Shown: one piece after another, positions 1 through 6,194 of the stretch
How positions within the stretch are numbered: the first letter of the stretch is position 1
Layout of the letters: the number at the start of each line of letters is the position of its first letter
Source of the DNA: GCA-003244245 sp035714625
Lineage (GTDB): Bacteria > Actinomycetota > Actinomycetes > Mycobacteriales > Pseudonocardiaceae
Assembly (NCBI GenBank): GCA_035714625.1
Contig: DASTLT010000288.1
Location: 1-7,694, forward strand
Direction: 5' to 3'
Length of the DNA stretch: 7,694 nt
Position numbers and translations under genes: made by a program
Notes under the pieces: model-generated
The model's input: only the letters and a program-made list of their open reading frames with translations
Databases searched by the model: none
What the model was told of the DNA's origin: nothing

Positions 1-16
1 CGGGGCTACCGCCCCG
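1..16 (-). terminator. Hairpin after accA1, possible terminator
   Basis: A perfect inverted repeat, CGGGGC-TACC-GCCCCG, starts immediately after the TAA stop of the leftward carboxylase gene. It gives a 6-bp all-GC stem with a 4-nt loop. The position fits a transcription terminator for the accD1-accA1 operon, and actinomycete terminators often lack a clear U-tract. The window ends at the hairpin, so any U-tract or downstream gene cannot be seen. Confidence 0.4.
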
Positions 17-2104
17 TTACCCACTCACCAGCGTCAGCAGGACGGAGTCGCGATCGACGCTGTCGCCGTGGCGGACCCGCAGGGCGTGCACCACCCCGTC
101 GACCGGCGCGACCAGCGGGTGCTCCATCTTCATCGCCTCGATGACGAGCAACCGGGTGCCCGCCGGGACCTGCTGGCCCGGTGCGACGTCGAGGACGGTG
201 ACGGTGCCGGGCATCGGCGCGCGCACCGGTCCTGAGCCCGCCGCGGTGTCGGCCTCCCGGGCCGTGGCGAGCGGCGGATGCTCGCGCAGCTCCCAACCGT
301 GCCCGTCGCGGCCGAGCCAGAGCACCGCACCATCCCGGGCCCAGGCATAGCGCCGGGTGATCCCGTCCAGGGTGACGACCAGATCAGCACCGGGCGGCGG
401 GGCCCAGGCGCCGTCCAGCGGGACCGAGGTGCCGTCCGGCGGGGCCCAGGCACCGGCCGGCAGGGCACAGTCCCAGCGGGCCGAGGCGGGGACCGGGGCG
501 CCCGGACCGATCGCGACCTCGGCGGCGCCGGCCCGGCCGCGGGTGCGCACCTCGACCGGGTCCTGCCCGACGGCGCGGACCTGCCAGCGGGTCCAGGTGG
601 GCTCGCCGATCCGCCAGCCGCCGGGCAGCGCGAAGGGATCCACCACCGGGCCCGGGGGTTCCAGCTCCAGCAACGCGAGCAGCCCGGCCGCGGCCAGCAC
701 GTCGTCCGGCACCTCGGCGACCCAGTCGGCCAGCCGGCGCTCGACCAGCCCGGTGTCCAGCCGGCCGGCGACCACGTCGGGATCGGCCAGCAGCATGCGC
801 AGGAACCCGATGTTGGTGCCCAGGCCCAGGACGGTGGTGCGGGCCAGGGCGGCGTCCAGGCGGCGCAGCGCGGTGTCCCGGTCCGGGCCCTGCGCGATGA
901 TCTTGGCAAGCATCGGGTCGTAGTCGCTGCCCACGGTGTCGCCCGGGGCCAGCCCGGAGTCCACCCGCACGCCCGGCCCGGCGGGCTCGCGCACCGCCAG
1001 CACCCGACCTCCGGTGGGCAGGAAGCCCCGCGCGCCCGGGGTCACCGACACGGACTCGGCGTAGATCCGAGCCTGCACGGCGTGCCCCTCGAAGCGGACG
1101 TCGGGCTGGCCCAGCGCCAGCGGCTCCCCGGCGGCCACCCGCAACTGCAGCTCAACCAGGTCGAGCCCGGTGACCAGCTCGGTGACCGGGTGCTCGACCT
1201 GCAGCCGGGTGTTCATCTCCAGGAAGAAGAACACGTCGGGGTCGTGGCCCGGCACGATGAATTCCACGGTGCCGGCACCGACATAGCCGACGGCCTGCGC
1301 GACGGCCACCGCGGACGCCCCCATCCGGGCCCGGGCGGCCGGGCCCAGCAGCACCGAGGGTGCCTCCTCGACGATCTTCTGGTGCCGCCGCTGCAGGCTG
1401 CACTCCCGCTCGCCGAGGTACACCGCCGCGCCGTGGGCATCGGCCAGCACCTGGATCTCGATGTGCCGGGGAGCGCTGATCAGCCGCTCGATGAGCAGGG
1501 TGTCATCGCCGAACGCACCGAGGGCCTCGCGGCGGGCCCCGGCGAGCGCCGCAGGCAGCTCGGCGGCGGTGCGCACGGCCCGCATGCCCTTGCCGCCGCC
1601 ACCCGCGGACGGCTTGATCAGCACCGGGTACCCGAGCGCTGCGGCTGCGGCCGCCAGCGTCTCGTCGTCCCCGCCCCTCCCGGCGTCCAGGCCGAGGCTG
1701 TCGCTGCCCGGTACCACCGGGACCCCGGCGGCCCTCACGGCCTGCTTGGCCCGGATCTTGTCGCCCATCGCCTCGATCGCCTCCGCGGGCGGGCCGATGA
1801 ACACCAGAGCGGCCTTGGCGCAGGCCCGGGCGAAGGCGGGGTTCTCGGCGAGGAACCCGTAGCCGGGGTGCACGGCCTGGGCGCCGGTGCGCTCGGCGGC
1901 GTCCAGGATGGCGTCGATCAGCAGGTAACTCTGCGCGGCGGGCGGCGGGCCGAGCCGGACGGCGACGTCGGCCTCCCGGACGTGCCGGGCGCGGGCGTCG
2001 GCGTCGCTGTATACCGCGACCGCCCGGATGCCCAGCGCGCGCAGCGTACGGATCACCCGGACCGCGATCTCGCCGCGGCCGGCTACCAGCACTGAGCCGA
2101 ACAC
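17..2104 (-). CDS. accA1: Acyl-CoA carboxylase alpha subunit (biotin carboxylase + BCCP), 3-methylcrotonyl-CoA type
   Basis: This 695-residue cytoplasmic subunit carboxylates its own biotin with ATP and bicarbonate and passes the carboxyl group to the AccD1 partner. The N-terminal biotin-carboxylase half shows GYGFLAEN (81-88), the glycine-rich ATP loop GGGGKGM (168-174), HQKIVEEAP (241-249) with its conserved Lys, and EMNTRLQVEHPVTE (296-309) with the catalytic Glu/Asn/Arg. The C-terminal biotinyl domain carries EAMKMEHP, with the biotin-accepting Lys at 659. The region between them (roughly 470-610) is low in recognisable motifs, as is usual for the linker/BT domain. The GTG start at 2102-2104 is set by the family N-terminus (FGSVLVAGRGEIA) and by GAGGG overlapping the upstream accD1 stop. 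The usual ANRGEIA motif reads AGRGEIA here. From memory of mycobacterial AccA1, this is the AccA1 lineage acting in leucine breakdown. A propionyl/acetyl-CoA role is less likely given the MCC-type partner next door. Confidence 0.95.
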   Translation of the reverse strand: MFGSVLVAGRGEIAVRVIRTLRALGIRAVAVYSDADARARHVREADVAVRLGPPPAAQSYLLIDAILDAAERTGAQAVHPGYGFLAENPAFARACAKAALVFIGPPAEAIEAMGDKIRAKQAVRAAGVPVVPGSDSLGLDAGRGGDDETLAAAAAALGYPVLIKPSAGGGGKGMRAVRTAAELPAALAGARREALGAFGDDTLLIERLISAPRHIEIQVLADAHGAAVYLGERECSLQRRHQKIVEEAPSVLLGPAARARMGASAVAVAQAVGYVGAGTVEFIVPGHDPDVFFFLEMNTRLQVEHPVTELVTGLDLVELQLRVAAGEPLALGQPDVRFEGHAVQARIYAESVSVTPGARGFLPTGGRVLAVREPAGPGVRVDSGLAPGDTVGSDYDPMLAKIIAQGPDRDTALRRLDAALARTTVLGLGTNIGFLRMLLADPDVVAGRLDTGLVERRLADWVAEVPDDVLAAAGLLALLELEPPGPVVDPFALPGGWRIGEPTWTRWQVRAVGQDPVEVRTRGRAGAAEVAIGPGAPVPASARWDCALPAGAWAPPDGTSVPLDGAWAPPPGADLVVTLDGITRRYAWARDGAVLWLGRDGHGWELREHPPLATAREADTAAGSGPVRAPMPGTVTVLDVAPGQQVPAGTRLLVIEAMKMEHPLVAPVDGVVHALRVRHGDSVDRDSVLLTLVSG

Positions 2105-2110
2105 TTGCCC

Positions 2111-3700
2111 TCACATCCGGAAGACGCCGAAGCCCGGCGGCGACAGCGGCGCGTTGGCGGCGGCGGACAGCGCGAGCCCGAGCACCATGCGGGTGTCCGC
2201 CGGGTCAATCACCCCGTCGTCCCATAGCCGGGCCGTCGAGTAGTAGGGGTGGCCCTGATGCTCGTACTGGGCGCGGATGCGGTGCTTGAACTGCGCCTCG
2301 GGCTCCGGGTCATCGCCGCGGCGGACGGTGGCGAGCACGGTGGCGGCCTGCTCCCCGCCCATCACCGAGATCCGCGCATTGGGCCACATGAACAGAAAGC
2401 GCGGGGAGAAGGCCCTTCCGCACATCGAGTAGTTCCCGGCGCCGAAGGAACCGCCGATGATCACGGTCAGCTTCGGCACCCGGGTGGTGGCGACGGCGGT
2501 GACCATCTTGGCGCCGTGCTTGGCAATGCCCCCTGCCTCGTACTCCCGGCCCACCATGAAGCCGGAGATGTTCTGCAGGAACACCAGCGGAATGCTGCGC
2601 TGATCGCACAGCTCGATGAAGTGGGCACCCTTGAGCGCCGACTCACCGAACAGGATCCCGTTGTTGGCCACGATGCCGACCGGGTGGCCGTGCAGCCGGG
2701 CGAAACCGGTCACCAATGTCGGGCCGTACTCGGCCTTGAACTCCTGGAACCGGCTGCCGTCGACGAGGCGGGCCACCACCTCGCGCACGTCGTAGGGGGT
2801 GCGGGAGTCGGTGGGCACCACGCCGTAGATGCCGGCCGGGTCCAGCGCGGGCTCCTCGACCGACGCCACATCCCACGGCCGGGGCGGGCGGGGGCCGAGG
2901 GTGGCGACGATGGCCCGGACGATCGCCAGCGCGTGCGCGTCGCCGGTGGCCAGGTGGTCGGTGACCCCGGAGATCCGGGCGTGCAGCTCCCCGCCGCCGA
3001 GGTCCTCGGCGCTGACCACCTCCCCGGTGGCCGCCTTGACCAGCGGCGGACCACCCAGGAAGATCGTGCCCTGGTTGCGGACGATCACTGCCTGGTCGCT
3101 CATCGCGGGCACGTAGGCGCCCCCAGCGGTGCAGGAGCCGAGCACCGCGGCGATCTGCGCGATGCCGCACGCGGACATCGTCGCCTGGTGGTAGAAGATC
3201 CGGCCGAAGTGCTCCCGATCGGGGAACACCTGGTCCTGCTCGGGCAGGTAGGCACCGCCGGAGTCGACCAGATACAGGCACGGCAGCCGGTTGTGCAGCG
3301 CCACTTCCTGAGCGCGCAGGTGCTTCTTGACCGTCATCGGGAAGTAGGTACCGCCCTTGACGGTGGCGTCGTTGGCGACAATCACGCACTCCCGCCCGGC
3401 CACCCGCCCGATCCCGGTGATGATGCCCGCGGCCGGTGCCTCGTCGCCATACATGCCGGTGGCGGCGAGCGGGGAGAGCTCCAGGAACGGGCTGGACGGG
3501 TCGACCAGGGCGTCGACCCGGTCCCGGGGCAGCAGCTTGCCGCGCTGCACGTGCCGGTCCCTGGCTTGCGGTGGGCCGCCGAGCCGGGCTCTCGCCAGCT
3601 TCTCGCGCAGCTCGGTGAGCAGTCTGGCGTGCGCCTCGGTGTTGCGCCTGACGGCCGCCGCGGCCGGATCCACCGTAGCGGCACCGGTGCGCGCGTCCAT
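2111..3700 (-). CDS. accD1: Acyl-CoA carboxylase beta subunit (carboxyltransferase), methylcrotonyl-CoA carboxylase type
   Basis: This 529-residue carboxyltransferase moves CO2 from carboxybiotin on AccA1 to an acyl-CoA, most likely 3-methylcrotonyl-CoA in leucine catabolism. The crotonase-like N-lobe contains KGGTYFPMTVKKH (115-127), VDSGGAYLPEQ (145-155) and SCTAGGAYVPAMSD (189-202). The C-lobe contains NISGFMVGREYE (377-388) and GGSFGAGNYSMCGRAF (416-431). These are hallmark MCC-beta/AccD1 motifs, and the length is normal. An in-frame start exists at 3763, but that extension lies in the operator and adds a Gly/Arg-rich tail. ATG at 3698-3700 is preferred: the protein then begins MDARTG, and GGGAAGGA lies about 9 nt upstream. 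The gene lies 6 bp upstream of accA1 in the same operon and is divergent from a TetR gene, which probably represses it. Confidence 0.94.
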   Translation of the reverse strand: MDARTGAATVDPAAAAVRRNTEAHARLLTELREKLARARLGGPPQARDRHVQRGKLLPRDRVDALVDPSSPFLELSPLAATGMYGDEAPAAGIITGIGRVAGRECVIVANDATVKGGTYFPMTVKKHLRAQEVALHNRLPCLYLVDSGGAYLPEQDQVFPDREHFGRIFYHQATMSACGIAQIAAVLGSCTAGGAYVPAMSDQAVIVRNQGTIFLGGPPLVKAATGEVVSAEDLGGGELHARISGVTDHLATGDAHALAIVRAIVATLGPRPPRPWDVASVEEPALDPAGIYGVVPTDSRTPYDVREVVARLVDGSRFQEFKAEYGPTLVTGFARLHGHPVGIVANNGILFGESALKGAHFIELCDQRSIPLVFLQNISGFMVGREYEAGGIAKHGAKMVTAVATTRVPKLTVIIGGSFGAGNYSMCGRAFSPRFLFMWPNARISVMGGEQAATVLATVRRGDDPEPEAQFKHRIRAQYEHQGHPYYSTARLWDDGVIDPADTRMVLGLALSAAANAPLSPPGFGVFRM

Positions 3701-3749
3701 GCCTCTGCATCCTTCCCGGAACCCCCGCACCCCGGCAGGCCCGCCCCCT

Positions 3750-3788
3750 GCGTTAACGCTCATTAACTAGGTTAGCGCTCATTAACGC
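3750..3788. promoter_or_regulatory. Composite palindromic operator between accD1 and tetR
   Basis: This 39-bp AT-richer island sits in very GC-rich surroundings and has nested symmetry about position 3769. The outer arms are GCGTTAA (3750-3756) and TTAACGC (3782-3788). The inner arms are TAAC (3764-3767) and GTTA (3771-3774). The same bases also read as two direct repeats, GTTAACGCTCATTAAC (3752-3767) and GTTAGCGCTCATTAAC (3771-3786). These differ at one position, have a period of 19 bp, and each has GTTA/TTAAC ends. This is the expected architecture for two TetR-family dimers controlling both divergent genes. Operator function is inferred from symmetry and position. No clear -35/-10 pair could be assigned within it. 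Confidence 0.75.
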
Positions 3789-3808
3789 CGGCCGCTAGGG
3801 TCAGCCGC

Positions 3809-4447
3809 GTGACCCTGCCCTCCGCACCGGATCGCGCACCGACCCGGCGGGAGCAGATCCTGCAGGTCGCCGCCCGGTTGTTCGCCCAGCACGGATTCCA
3901 CGGGGTGAGCATCGCCGAGCTCGGCGCCGCAGTGGGGGTCAGCGGCCCCGCGCTCTACCGGCACTTTCCCGGCAAGGAGGCGCTGCTCACCGAGATGCTG
4001 GTGGGCATCAGCGAGTATCTGCTGGACGGCGCCACCGCGCTGGCGGCCCGCACCGACGACCCCCGCCAGGTGCTGACCGAGCTGGTCGACTTCCACGTCG
4101 ACTTCGCGCTGCGCCATCCCGAGCTGATCACCGTGCAGGACCGCGACCTGGCGAACCTGCCCGAGCAGGCCCGCCGCCAGGTCCGCAGCCTGCAACGCTC
4201 CTACGTCCAGATCTGGGTAGACACCCTGCGCCGGCTCGTCCCCGGGCTGCCCACCGAGACCGCCCGAGTGGCTGCGCACGGGGCGTTCGGACTGCTCAAC
4301 TCCACCCCGCACATCACCTCCCCTGGGTCCCCTAGCCCGACTGGGCACAGCGCAGCCGGCGCCGACCCGCAGCAGGTGGCCGTGCTGCTGCGCCGGATGA
4401 CGATCGCCGCGCTGACCACCGCCACCCTGACCGCGCGGTCCGAGTAG
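3809..4447 (+). CDS. TetR/AcrR-family transcriptional regulator of the acyl-CoA carboxylase operon
   Basis: This 212-residue DNA-binding regulator begins with a TetR N-terminal helix-turn-helix domain: RREQILQVAARLFAQHGF (13-30), then the recognition region SIAELGAAVGVSGPALYRHF (34-53) and GKEALL (55-60). The all-helical ligand/dimer domain contains DFHVDFALRHPELITVQDRDL (about 94-114) and AAHGAFGLLNSTPH (155-168), as in TetR proteins beside actinobacterial acc/acyl-CoA dehydrogenase loci. A Pro/Ser/Gly stretch (170-185) is probably a loop. The GTG start at 3809 has AGGG 8 nt upstream and puts the HTH at the usual distance from the N-terminus. The gene is divergent from accD1-accA1 across the 39-bp palindrome, so autoregulation plus control of the carboxylase operon is the natural reading. 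An acyl-CoA or branched-chain intermediate is a likely effector, by analogy with the mycobacterial branched-chain catabolism regulator beside accA1/accD1. The ligand itself is not visible. Confidence 0.9.
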   Translation: MTLPSAPDRAPTRREQILQVAARLFAQHGFHGVSIAELGAAVGVSGPALYRHFPGKEALLTEMLVGISEYLLDGATALAARTDDPRQVLTELVDFHVDFALRHPELITVQDRDLANLPEQARRQVRSLQRSYVQIWVDTLRRLVPGLPTETARVAAHGAFGLLNSTPHITSPGSPSPTGHSAAGADPQQVAVLLRRMTIAALTTATLTARSE

Positions 4448-4467
4448 CGCACCCCAGACCGCCCTTC

Positions 4468-4483
4468 GGCCCCGTGGGAGGCC
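4468..4483 (+). terminator. Weak GC hairpin downstream of tetR
   Basis: About 20 bp after the tetR stop, GGCC and GGCC arms with one extra C-G pair and one mismatch can fold into a short stem with a 4-nt loop. There is no U-tract. It could help end tetR transcription before the Hsp70 module, but a stem this short is common by chance in GC-rich DNA. Confidence 0.2.
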
Positions 4484-4656
4484 CAGAAGCGCGATCCTCA
4501 CCCAGTGCTTCATGATCAATAACCCCGGTCAGAGCTCCAGGTCAGCAGCATGATCGCTGCGATGCGTAACGTGCGACGCGGCAATCACGAACCCATGAGC
4601 GAACGCGGTTGTGCGCTGTCCCCTATCAAAGCCACCGGGGCACAGCCCAGAAGCCC

Positions 4657-4663
4657 GGAGGGG
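4657..4663 (+). promoter_or_regulatory. Ribosome binding site of the Hsp70 gene
   Basis: GGAGGGG lies 5 nt before the GTG at 4669-4671. This strong Shine-Dalgarno site decides the start: the protein then opens MGEIVGIDLGTTFSAV, exactly the Hsp70 N-terminus. The in-frame ATG at 4609 would add 20 non-family residues. The rest of the 4448-4668 spacer shows no heat-shock operator: neither CIRCE (TTAGCACTC-type) nor HAIR (CTTGAGT-type) is present, and no convincing promoter could be assigned. Confidence 0.8.
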
Positions 4664-4668
4664 TACAC

Positions 4669-5364
4669 GTGGGAGAGATAGTAGGGATCGACCTGGGCAC
4701 GACCTTCTCGGCCGTGGCCCGCATGAATGAGCTCGGCAAGCCGGAGATCATCAGGAACCGGGACGGCGACAACATCATGCCCTCGGTGGTGCTGTTCCAG
4801 GGCGATATTCCGATCGTTGGAAAGATGGCCAAGCACTCTGCGGCCACCGCCCCGGATGACGTTGTGCAGTACGTCAAGCGCGCCATGGGCGACCCGACGT
4901 GGCGTTTCGAAACCTCCGAAGGAAAGAGCTTCCGGCCGGAAGAGATCTCGGCGCTGATACTCAAGCGCCTCAAGGAGGATGCTGAGCTCGCCCTGGGCAC
5001 GACCGTCACCGATGCGGTGATCACGGTACCGGCGTATTTCGACGACGCCCGCCGGCGGGCGACGATTGATGCCGGGAAGATCGCCGGGCTCGACGTGCGC
5101 CGGGTACTCAACGAGCCCACCGCGGCCGCGCTCGCCTACGGTCTGGACACCGCCGGCATCGGCACGGTACTTGTGTACGACCTCGGTGGTGGCACTTTCG
5201 ATGTGACGGTACTGCAGATCCACGACGGCATCTTCGACATCCGGGCCACGCACGGCGATCGGAATCTGGGCGGTTTCGACTGGGACAACGCCCTGATGAA
5301 TCTGGTCAACAAGCACTTCACCGCCGCCGGGGCCCCGATATCCTCGACGACGACCGCGCCGTAG
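4669..5364 (+). CDS. Hsp70 N-terminal fragment: ATPase domain lobe I and first part of lobe II
   Basis: This 231-residue reading frame runs from the GTG to the premature TAG. It holds the phosphate-1 loop GIDLGTTFSAV (6-16), the catalytic Lys at 70 (VQYVKRAMGD, aligning with E. coli DnaK K70), VITVPAYFDDARRRAT (117-132), VLNEPTAAALAYGLD (146-160) and the phosphate-2 loop YDLGGGTFDVTV (170-181). The canonical GDTHLGGEDFD segment reads GDRNLGGFDWD (196-206). The Thr corresponding to DnaK T199 is thus Arg198, and the Glu is Phe203. The last nine residues after Ala222 are out of frame. On its own the fragment lacks the rest of the ATPase domain and would not be expected to fold into an active ATPase. 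Confidence 0.8.
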   Translation: MGEIVGIDLGTTFSAVARMNELGKPEIIRNRDGDNIMPSVVLFQGDIPIVGKMAKHSAATAPDDVVQYVKRAMGDPTWRFETSEGKSFRPEEISALILKRLKEDAELALGTTVTDAVITVPAYFDDARRRATIDAGKIAGLDVRRVLNEPTAAALAYGLDTAGIGTVLVYDLGGGTFDVTVLQIHDGIFDIRATHGDRNLGGFDWDNALMNLVNKHFTAAGAPISSTTTAP

Positions 5365-5399
5365 CAGATCTACGGGAGAAAGTCGAGTCGGCCAAGCAC

Positions 5400-6194
5400 A
5401 TGCTGAGCTCGGTCGAGCAAGCCCGGGTAGCGATCACCGTCGATGGTTTCTCAAAGGTCATCCCGATCACCCGCGCGGAGTTCGAGTCCGCTACCTCCAG
5501 CCTGCTGAGCCGGACCCGCGACATCGCTGAGATGGTGCTTGAGGACGCGGGGCTGGACTGGCCCGGGATCGACCGGTTGCTCCTGGTCAGCGGATCCACC
5601 CGGATGCCCATGGTTCGTGAGCTCATGGAGCGTACGTCCGGCAAGACGGCGGACCGCACGGTCAATCCCGACGAGGTAGTGGCGCTCGGGGCGGCGGTTC
5701 AGTCGAAGATCGTCGAGGCCGAGGTCTCGGGTGGTCAACTGGCCGCCGCGGGGTACCCGGCCGGTATTCCTGTCGTGCGCGACGTCACCTCGCAGGGCCT
5801 CGGCACGCTGGCCCTCGATCCCCGCAGTGCACGCCTGCAGAACTCGGTCATCATCCCACCCAATACGAAGATCCCAGCCAAGCGCAGTGAAATATTCAAG
5901 ACGGTCTCCGACAACCAGACCCGCATCGAGGTCGACGTCACCCAGGGCGACGACACCGATCCGGAGTACGTCAGCATCATCACCACCCACGAGGTCTCCA
6001 TTCCGCCCTATCCGGCAGGGGCCCAGATTCGGATCACCTATGCCTACGACATCGACCAGGTGGTGTTCATCGAGGTCGACGACCTGACCGCGAACCGTTC
6101 CCTCGGAACGTTCGAGGTGACCAATATCGCCAACATGAGCCGGGATGAGGTGGCTGCGGCCATCCGTAAGACCAAAATGATTGAGGTGGGATGA
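5400..6194 (+). CDS. Hsp70 C-terminal fragment: end of ATPase domain plus beta substrate-binding domain
   Basis: This 264-residue frame (residues 245-508 of the restored protein) starts at the first in-frame ATG after the frameshift. There is no well-placed ribosome site: GGGAGAAAG is about 20 nt away. It is therefore better seen as the broken 3' part of the gene than as an independent start. It carries LLVSGSTRMPMVREL (305-319) and NPDEVVALGAAVQ (333-345), both classic Hsp70 adenosine-site motifs. The linker region reads GIPVVRDVTSQGLG instead of DVLLLDVTPLSLG. The beta domain includes IIPPNTKIPAKRSEIFKT (395-412) and DNQTRIEVDVTQGDD (415-429), matching the DnaK substrate pocket. The protein ends in a short charged helix (490-508) instead of a lid. 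The stop overlaps the next gene's start. Confidence 0.75.
   Translation: MLSSVEQARVAITVDGFSKVIPITRAEFESATSSLLSRTRDIAEMVLEDAGLDWPGIDRLLLVSGSTRMPMVRELMERTSGKTADRTVNPDEVVALGAAVQSKIVEAEVSGGQLAAAGYPAGIPVVRDVTSQGLGTLALDPRSARLQNSVIIPPNTKIPAKRSEIFKTVSDNQTRIEVDVTQGDDTDPEYVSIITTHEVSIPPYPAGAQIRITYAYDIDQVVFIEVDDLTANRSLGTFEVTNIANMSRDEVAAAIRKTKMIEVG

Larger units (their letters stand above)
4669..6194 (+). pseudogene. Lidless Hsp70 (DnaK-like) gene broken by a one-base frameshift
   Basis: Read with one base restored, this region encodes a 508-residue Hsp70: an ATPase domain (1 to about 350), a linker, and a beta substrate-binding domain (about 370-500). It then stops. Housekeeping DnaK is about 600-640 residues and has a C-terminal helical lid, which is missing here. 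The frame changes at GGGGCCCC (5329-5336). Upstream, the reading ends in the nonsense tail PISSTTTAP and a TAG at 5362-5364. In the -1 frame, PDILDDDRAVADLREKVESA continues the Hsp70 sequence without loss, so a single missing G or C explains the break. No canonical X-XXY-YYZ slippery site is present in frame. This is therefore either a real recent mutation or a homopolymer sequencing error. The gene is first in a hsp70-J/TPR-grpE operon and is not the housekeeping dnaK, judging from the missing lid and its divergent motifs. Confidence 0.85.

Noticed and set aside
278..2095. 605-residue open frame on the + strand antisense to accA1
   Set aside because: It is a GC-rich shadow frame, with low-complexity Gly/Arg/His-rich translation and no family motifs, fully opposite a strongly supported gene.
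3701..3763. Upstream in-frame start extending AccD1 by 21 residues
   Set aside because: The extension begins inside the palindromic operator, has no family similarity, and the start at 3700 has a better ribosome site.
2249..3766. 505-residue open frame on the + strand antisense to accD1
   Set aside because: It is a shadow of the carboxyltransferase gene, rich in Gly/Asp/His/Arg and with no recognisable domain.
3782..4519. 245-residue leftward frame antisense to tetR
   Set aside because: It lacks motifs and lies opposite a clear TetR helix-turn-helix protein. Its start would be in the spacer, with no supporting ribosome site seen.
4553..4563. 11-bp palindrome ATCGC-T-GCGAT in the Hsp70 upstream spacer, plus a CATGATC repeat (4511-4517, 4549-4555)
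   Set aside because: It is too short to separate from chance, and it matches neither CIRCE nor HAIR heat-shock operators.
4550..4681. 43-residue open frame starting in the spacer and overlapping the Hsp70 start
   Set aside because: No ribosome site is evident, the composition is random-looking, and it runs over the strong Hsp70 ribosome site, so it is unlikely to be a gene.
5329..5340. Programmed -1 ribosomal frameshift in the Hsp70 gene
   Set aside because: The in-frame codons GGG GCC CCG do not form an X-XXY-YYZ slippery heptamer, and re-pairing of the Ala tRNA on GGC is poor. A missing base is simpler.
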